From NCBI RefSeq assembly GCF_014126615.1, contig NZ_CP059897.1:992001-1056000 (forward strand): DNA of 64,000 nt, in the 5' to 3' direction. The notes beneath the pieces are model-generated. The model was not told where the DNA came from and did not search any database. It worked only from the letters and a program-made list of their open reading frames with translations. The stretch is from Ciceribacter thiooxidans. GTDB taxonomy: Bacteria; Pseudomonadota; Alphaproteobacteria; Rhizobiales; Rhizobiaceae. Made by a program: the position numbers and the translations under genes. Shown piece by piece: positions 60,290 through 64,000 of the stretch. Each line of letters opens with the position of its first letter. Position 1 is the first letter of the stretch.

Positions 60290-61267
60290 TTACATGCCGG
60301 CTTCCTTGGCGAGGATCTTGAACTTGGCGACGTCGTCCTTGACGCGCTTGTCGAAATCCTTGCCGAGCAGCGTGAACTCGAACAGGCCGCGGGATTCGCG
60401 CTCCTTGGCAAATTCCGGCGTCTTGCTCATCTTTTCGAAGGTGGAGACCCACCAGTCGTAATCGGCGTCGGAAACGTCCTTGCCGACATAGTAGCCGCGC
60501 CAGACCGGCCAGTCGATATCGAAGCCCTGTTCGCGAGCGGTCGGGACGCCGGAGAGCTCGCCCGACAGGCGTTCCGGCGCCATGACGGCGAGGATGCGGA
60601 CCTTGCCGGCCAGATGATGCTTGCCCATCTCGGCGGCGTCGCCCGAGCCGACCTTGACGTGGCCGCCTTCGAGTGCGGTCAGCACAGCGCCACCGCCTTC
60701 CAGTGCGACGTAGCGCATGGCCTTCGGATCCTGGCCGGCAGCCTTCGCGAGCAGCGAGCCCTTCATCCAGTCCTGCGAGCCGACGGCACCACCGCCGCCG
60801 ATGGCGAAGCTGTTGGGATCGGCCTTGTAGGCTTCGACGAGTTCGCCGAGCGTCTTGTACGGGGAGTCTGCCGAGACGACGAGTACGCCGTAGTCCGCAC
60901 CCAGCGCGCCGAGCCAGCGGACGGCGTTTTCATCATACTTACCGAACTTGCCCTGTGCGATCAGAAGCGCCGAGCCGGAGGATGCGGCGGTGATCAGGTT
61001 GCCGTCGCTCCCGCGCTTGCCGATCACGTGGTTGTAGGCAACCGCACCGACGCCACCTTCCATATAGGTCACGGCCATCGGCGTGGAGATCTGCTTTGTT
61101 TCGAGCAGTGCATTGGCGGCGAGCCGGCAGGTGAGGTCGAAGCCGCCGCCGGGCTTGGCACCGGCAAGGCATTCCGGCTTTGCCGGTTCGGCGAAGGCGG
61201 CCGTGCCGGCGGCGAGCGTCACCAGTGCGGCTCCCGCCAGAGTCTTGGTCAGAAAACGGATCATCAT
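60290..61267 (-). CDS. tctC: Tripartite tricarboxylate transporter binding protein
   Basis: A 325-residue Bug/TctC periplasmic protein. The signal peptide TLAGAALVTLAAGTAAFA precedes EPAKPECLAGAKPGGGFDLT (the usual PGGGxD binding loop), then MAVTYMEGGVGAVAYNHVIG, AIGGGGAVGSQDWM and VAPERLSGE-type VMAPERLSGELSGVPTAREQ. GGGAGAGAG lies directly before two tandem ATGs (61265-61267 and 61262-61264). It captures the substrate for TctAB. It is divergent from the TctDE regulators across 367 bp of partly unassigned sequence. Confidence 0.95.
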   Translation of the reverse strand: MMIRFLTKTLAGAALVTLAAGTAAFAEPAKPECLAGAKPGGGFDLTCRLAANALLETKQISTPMAVTYMEGGVGAVAYNHVIGKRGSDGNLITAASSGSALLIAQGKFGKYDENAVRWLGALGADYGVLVVSADSPYKTLGELVEAYKADPNSFAIGGGGAVGSQDWMKGSLLAKAAGQDPKAMRYVALEGGGAVLTALEGGHVKVGSGDAAEMGKHHLAGKVRILAVMAPERLSGELSGVPTAREQGFDIDWPVWRGYYVGKDVSDADYDWWVSTFEKMSKTPEFAKERESRGLFEFTLLGKDFDKRVKDDVAKFKILAKEAGM

Positions 61268-61634
61268 CTCTCTCCCATGTGATCTTCAGCGCCCGGCGAT
61301 CCCGTTTTCTTCTCGGGGCCGCCTCGCGCGGTTCGTCTTGCGGCGCGTCCCTCGTCGCGTGAAGAAGGTGCCATGATCGGGGAAGAGAAACCGTATGCCT
61401 TCGGTCGTCCGCCTACGGGACGTCGTTGCGACGAGGCCCGGCCTCGGCTCGCATTCGGCAGTCGTTTTTCGGAGTGCTCCTCCCCATACCTGCCCGGCAC
61501 TCTCTCCCGGATCAGGCGATCCTGTTTTAAGACGCAAACCTGTCACAATGCTGTCACGGGTATTAATGAGCCTCAGGCATACCCCGGCCCAAGCGCGCGC
61601 TTGATCGGCGGGGCCATCCGTGCCACGGTCAGCC
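61268..61634. other. Divergent control region between tctC and the response regulator
   Basis: About 367 bp without a credible gene. Short ORFs in both directions are Arg/Pro-rich shadows. It must hold the promoters for the tctCBA operon and for the two-component genes, and the TctD-like regulator probably binds here. The stretch around 61545-61575 (caatgctgtcacgggtattaa-like, with TGTCAC repeated near 61532 and 61549) is lower in GC and is the best place for the target sites. Confidence 0.5.
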
Positions 61635-62312
61635 ATGCGCATTCTGCTGGTGGAAGATACTCACGATGTCGGTGAAGCGATCATCCGTCGTTTCGAAACG
61701 ATCGGGCATACGGTCGACTGGGAGACGGACGGTCGTGCGGCCTCCGACATCCTCGATTTCACCGAATACGATCTCGTCATTCTCGACGTGATGCTGCCGG
61801 GCCTCGACGGATTCGAGATTTTGAAGCGGTTGCGCCACAGTCGCAACGCGGTCCCCGTCCTGGTGCTGACCGCCCGTTCCGAGATCGACGACCGGGTGAG
61901 TGCGTTGGACCTCGGCGCCGACGACTATCTCGTCAAGCCCTTCGATTTCCGCGAGCTCGAGGCCCGCGCCCGCGTGCTGATGCGTCGGCGTAGCGGCGGC
62001 GAGGCGACCAACATCATCGCCTGCGGCGACATCGTGCTCGACCGCGCCAACAGGAGCGTGCGCGTCGGCAAGCGGGAAGTGCAGCTGAAGCGTCGGGAAA
62101 TGACGCTGCTGGAGATCCTGGCGACGCGCCCCGGCCGGGTGTTCAGCAAGGACCAGCTTCTCGACCAGCTCTTCGGTTTCGAGGAGCCGGCTGGCCCGAA
62201 CGCTATCGAGCTTTACGTCGGACGGCTGCGCAAGAAGCTCGAAGGTGCTCAGGCGCGGATCGTCACGGTCCGCGGCCTCGGCTATCAACTGGTCGCCGAT
62301 GTACAGGCCTGA
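61635..62312 (+). CDS. tctD: OmpR-type response regulator (TctD-like)
   Basis: A 225-residue response regulator. The receiver has MRILLVEDTHDVGEA, phosphoacceptor Asp51 in LVILDVMLPGLDG, LVLTARSEIDDRVSALDLGA and switch Lys in DYLVKPFDF. The winged-helix output includes RREMTLLEILATRPGRVFSK, AIELYVGRLRKKLEG and VRGLGYQLV. It overlaps the histidine kinase start by 14 bp and is divergent from tctCBA, the layout of TctDE systems that control tricarboxylate uptake. Confidence 0.93.
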   Translation: MRILLVEDTHDVGEAIIRRFETIGHTVDWETDGRAASDILDFTEYDLVILDVMLPGLDGFEILKRLRHSRNAVPVLVLTARSEIDDRVSALDLGADDYLVKPFDFRELEARARVLMRRRSGGEATNIIACGDIVLDRANRSVRVGKREVQLKRREMTLLEILATRPGRVFSKDQLLDQLFGFEEPAGPNAIELYVGRLRKKLEGAQARIVTVRGLGYQLVADVQA

Positions 62313-63690
62313 ATCGTCACTCTTCTCCCGTCTTCTCCTGCGTGTCGCAATCGTCCTGGCGGTCGGCGCCGCCATCCTGATGAGCGCAGCCTGGCTCTAT
62401 GTGCGGACTGCCGCAGACGAGGCCTATGACCGTCTCCTTCAGGGCGCCGCCCTGCAGATGCTCGAAGGCCTGACGGTCGAGGACGGCAAACTCGTCGTCA
62501 ACCTGCCTTCGTCGGCCTTCGAATTGCTCGGGCTCGCCGGCCGCGACCGCATTTTCTACCGGGTGATCGACCCTGCCGGAGAGACGATGACCGGCTACGA
62601 GGACCTGACGCCGGAGGTCGATCTTTCGCGCGCAAGGCCGGGTCCGATCCTGCTCAACATGCACTATCGCGGCGAGCCTCTGCGGGTCATCGTCGCCGGA
62701 AAGGCGATCTCGGACCCATCCACCTCCGGCTGGGCTCATGTCGTGATCGGACAGACGACGCAGGCGCGGCAGGTACTCGCCTCAGAGCTCTCCACCCGGG
62801 CGCTGGCACTCGTCGCAGCCATGAGTGCGCTTGCTCTCGCCGGCACAGCGTTGGCGATCCGCTATTCGCTGCGGCCGGTTTCCGCCCTCGGCGAGACACT
62901 CGTCGCGCGCGATCCGCAGGACCTGACGCCGCTCACCGTCGATGTGCCGCGTGAACTCTCGCCTTTCGTCTCGTCGATCAATCATTTCATGCGACGGCTC
63001 GATGAGCGCGTGAAGCTGCTCCAGCGGTTCATCGCCGACAGCGCCCACCAAATCCGTACGCCGCTCACAGCACTTTCGGCGCAGGTCAGCCTGATCGATG
63101 AGAATAGCCTGCCAGACAGCGATCGGCGGCATCTGGAGCGGGTCCGCAACCGCGCCGGCGAACTCGCCCGCTTCACCAATCAACTGCTGAACCATGCAAT
63201 GGTCATCCATCGCTTCGATTCTGCCCAGCTCGTGCCGCTCGACCTGACGCGGGTCGCCCGCAAGGCCTTCCGGGCCGCCATACCAATCACCATAGATCCC
63301 GACATTGTCGTCTCCTTCGAGGCCCCGGACGAGGATGTCGTCGTGCTCGGCGACGAACTCAGCCTGCGGGAAGCGATCGTCAACGTGATCGACAACTCGC
63401 TACGCCACGGTACGGTCTCGCGGCTCGAGGTGCGGGTGGTCCACACACCGGAATTCGGACTGGTCGAGGTCGAGGACGACGGCCCCGGCATTCCGGAGGC
63501 GGACTGGGGCCAGGTGACCAGACGGTTCGTGACATCGAAATCGGGCGAGGGGAGTGCCGGCCTCGGCTTTGCCATCTCCTCGGAGGTGGCGGCAGCCCTC
63601 GGCGGCGAACTGACGTTCCGTTCAAGGAATGAGGAGCACGGCTTCACCGTGGTGTTGAAATTGCCGCTGCGCGGCCAGGGGAAGCCATGA
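62299..63690 (+). CDS. tctE: Sensor histidine kinase (TctE-like)
   Basis: A 463-residue membrane kinase. Helix 1 (VAIVLAVGAAILMSAAWLYV), a periplasmic 2CSK_N-type sensor (residues ~40-165), helix 2 (LALVAAMSALALAGTALAI), HAMP-like linker, H-box FIADSAHQIRTPLTALSAQV (His near residue 247), N-box IVNVIDNSLRHG, G1 VEVEDDGPGIPEADW and G2 GEGSAGLGFAIS. It senses a periplasmic cue, probably a carboxylate or the loaded binding protein, and phosphorylates the response regulator. The start ATG 62299 overlaps the regulator gene; the frame extends upstream without a start signal. Confidence 0.93.
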   Translation: MYRPESSLFSRLLLRVAIVLAVGAAILMSAAWLYVRTAADEAYDRLLQGAALQMLEGLTVEDGKLVVNLPSSAFELLGLAGRDRIFYRVIDPAGETMTGYEDLTPEVDLSRARPGPILLNMHYRGEPLRVIVAGKAISDPSTSGWAHVVIGQTTQARQVLASELSTRALALVAAMSALALAGTALAIRYSLRPVSALGETLVARDPQDLTPLTVDVPRELSPFVSSINHFMRRLDERVKLLQRFIADSAHQIRTPLTALSAQVSLIDENSLPDSDRRHLERVRNRAGELARFTNQLLNHAMVIHRFDSAQLVPLDLTRVARKAFRAAIPITIDPDIVVSFEAPDEDVVVLGDELSLREAIVNVIDNSLRHGTVSRLEVRVVHTPEFGLVEVEDDGPGIPEADWGQVTRRFVTSKSGEGSAGLGFAISSEVAAALGGELTFRSRNEEHGFTVVLKLPLRGQGKP

Positions 63691-64000
63691 ACCGTTTCGC
63701 TGCCGCTGTCGTCCTCTTCTTCGCCGGACTCTGGTCTGCGCCGGTCCTTGCGATCGAGGGCGAACGCGCAGTTTTTCCTGCTCCTTCAGGAGAAAACGCG
63801 AAGCTCGTTATCCATGGCGCGACCGACCTCAACGCCATCCGTCCGCTGATCCTCGACTTTCAGGAAACCATGCCGAACGTCACGGTCGAGTTCACCGATT
63901 ACGTGACCAACGATCTTTTCCGCGAGGCGGAAGAAGCCTGCCGCGAGGGTCGAGTCCACGGAGATCTCTGGCTTTCATCGTCGGTCGACCAGCTCGTCAA
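63687..64000 (+). CDS. Periplasmic binding protein, partial at the right edge
   Basis: The first 104 codons of a gene whose ATG overlaps the kinase stop (ATGA). A signal peptide (FAAAVVLFFAGLWSAPVLA) is followed by a mature N-terminus with KLVIHGATDLNAIRPLILDF, FQETMPNVTVEFTDYVTNDL and GDLWLSSSVDQLV. This is the pattern of Fe3+-type (FbpA-like) class II extracellular solute-binding proteins, not of TctC. Co-transcription with the TctDE-like pair suggests a signal-relay or sensing role rather than transport, but the end of the gene is not visible. Confidence 0.88.
   Translation, partial: MNRFAAAVVLFFAGLWSAPVLAIEGERAVFPAPSGENAKLVIHGATDLNAIRPLILDFQETMPNVTVEFTDYVTNDLFREAEEACREGRVHGDLWLSSSVDQLV

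Noticed and set aside
1..64000. CRISPR arrays, tRNA/rRNA genes, insertion sequences, phage genes
   Set aside because: I looked for regularly spaced direct repeats, transposase motifs, cloverleaf-like segments and phage structural genes and found none.

Overview
The window is a high-GC (about 63-64% by eye), densely packed alphaproteobacterial segment that fits a Rhizobiales genome of the Sinorhizobium/Ensifer/Shinella/Rhizobium type. Supporting signs are a hut regulon with HutF and HutG, the carboxynorspermidine polyamine pair, tripartite tricarboxylate and sugar ABC importers, an IRO-type (RirA-like) iron box, and a CecR-YbhGFSR-like efflux operon. I see no rRNA, tRNA, insertion sequence, prophage, CRISPR array or replication origin. 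The genus is an inference from gene content, not from a marker gene.

Layout. 1-4.2 kb: a cecR-ybhGFS(R)-like ABC efflux operon, minus strand, cut by the left edge. 4.3-4.9 kb: a degraded orphan CcdA-like antitoxin and a WGR protein. 5.1-12.2 kb: a surface-polysaccharide/inositol island with a pyruvyl transferase, an F420-dehydrogenase-beta-like Fe-S protein, a glycosidase whose barrel halves are in swapped order, a histidine phosphatase, inositol-3-phosphate synthase, and a divergent protein that looks like a phosphoribosyltransferase fused to a kinase-like domain. 12.3-13.5 kb: a TacA/TacT-type toxin-antitoxin pair and a small helix-hairpin-helix protein. 13.6-24.1 kb: a type I secretion locus with a LuxR-type regulator, two acidic repeat proteins as likely cargo, an ABC exporter with a long disordered N-terminus, an HlyD adaptor, a small helical protein and a GNAT-TPR protein.

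24.1-28.6 kb: a four-carbon acid sugar (probably D-threonate) catabolic cluster. 28.6-36.2 kb: histidine utilisation (hutIHGU divergent from hutFC) with a HutC-like operator between. 36.3-37.0 kb: a Phd/MazF-like pair under a perfect 16-bp inverted repeat. 37.1-39.2 kb: a CHASE4-GGDEF-EAL protein. 39.4-45.1 kb: an iron-type ABC importer flanked by two methyltransferases and an AraC regulator; its permease carries a one-base frameshift. 45.3-45.9 kb: a BrnT/BrnA pair. 46-50 kb: an unrecognised protein, an alpha/beta hydrolase and the carboxy(nor)spermidine dehydrogenase/decarboxylase pair. 50.4-58.0 kb: a LacI-regulated sugar ABC importer with a FucU/RbsD mutarotase and a ribokinase. 58.1-64 kb: tctABC, divergent from a TctDE two-component system and a truncated periplasmic binding protein gene.

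Recurring themes: catabolic or transport operons each have their own regulator and visible palindromic operators; strong perfect hairpins lie directly after the genes for abundant exported proteins in three operons (T1SS cargo, sugar-binding protein, TctC); and four toxin-antitoxin-type loci sit in the boundaries between metabolic modules. The least explained regions are the inositol/glycosidase/PRTase-kinase island and the type I secretion locus.
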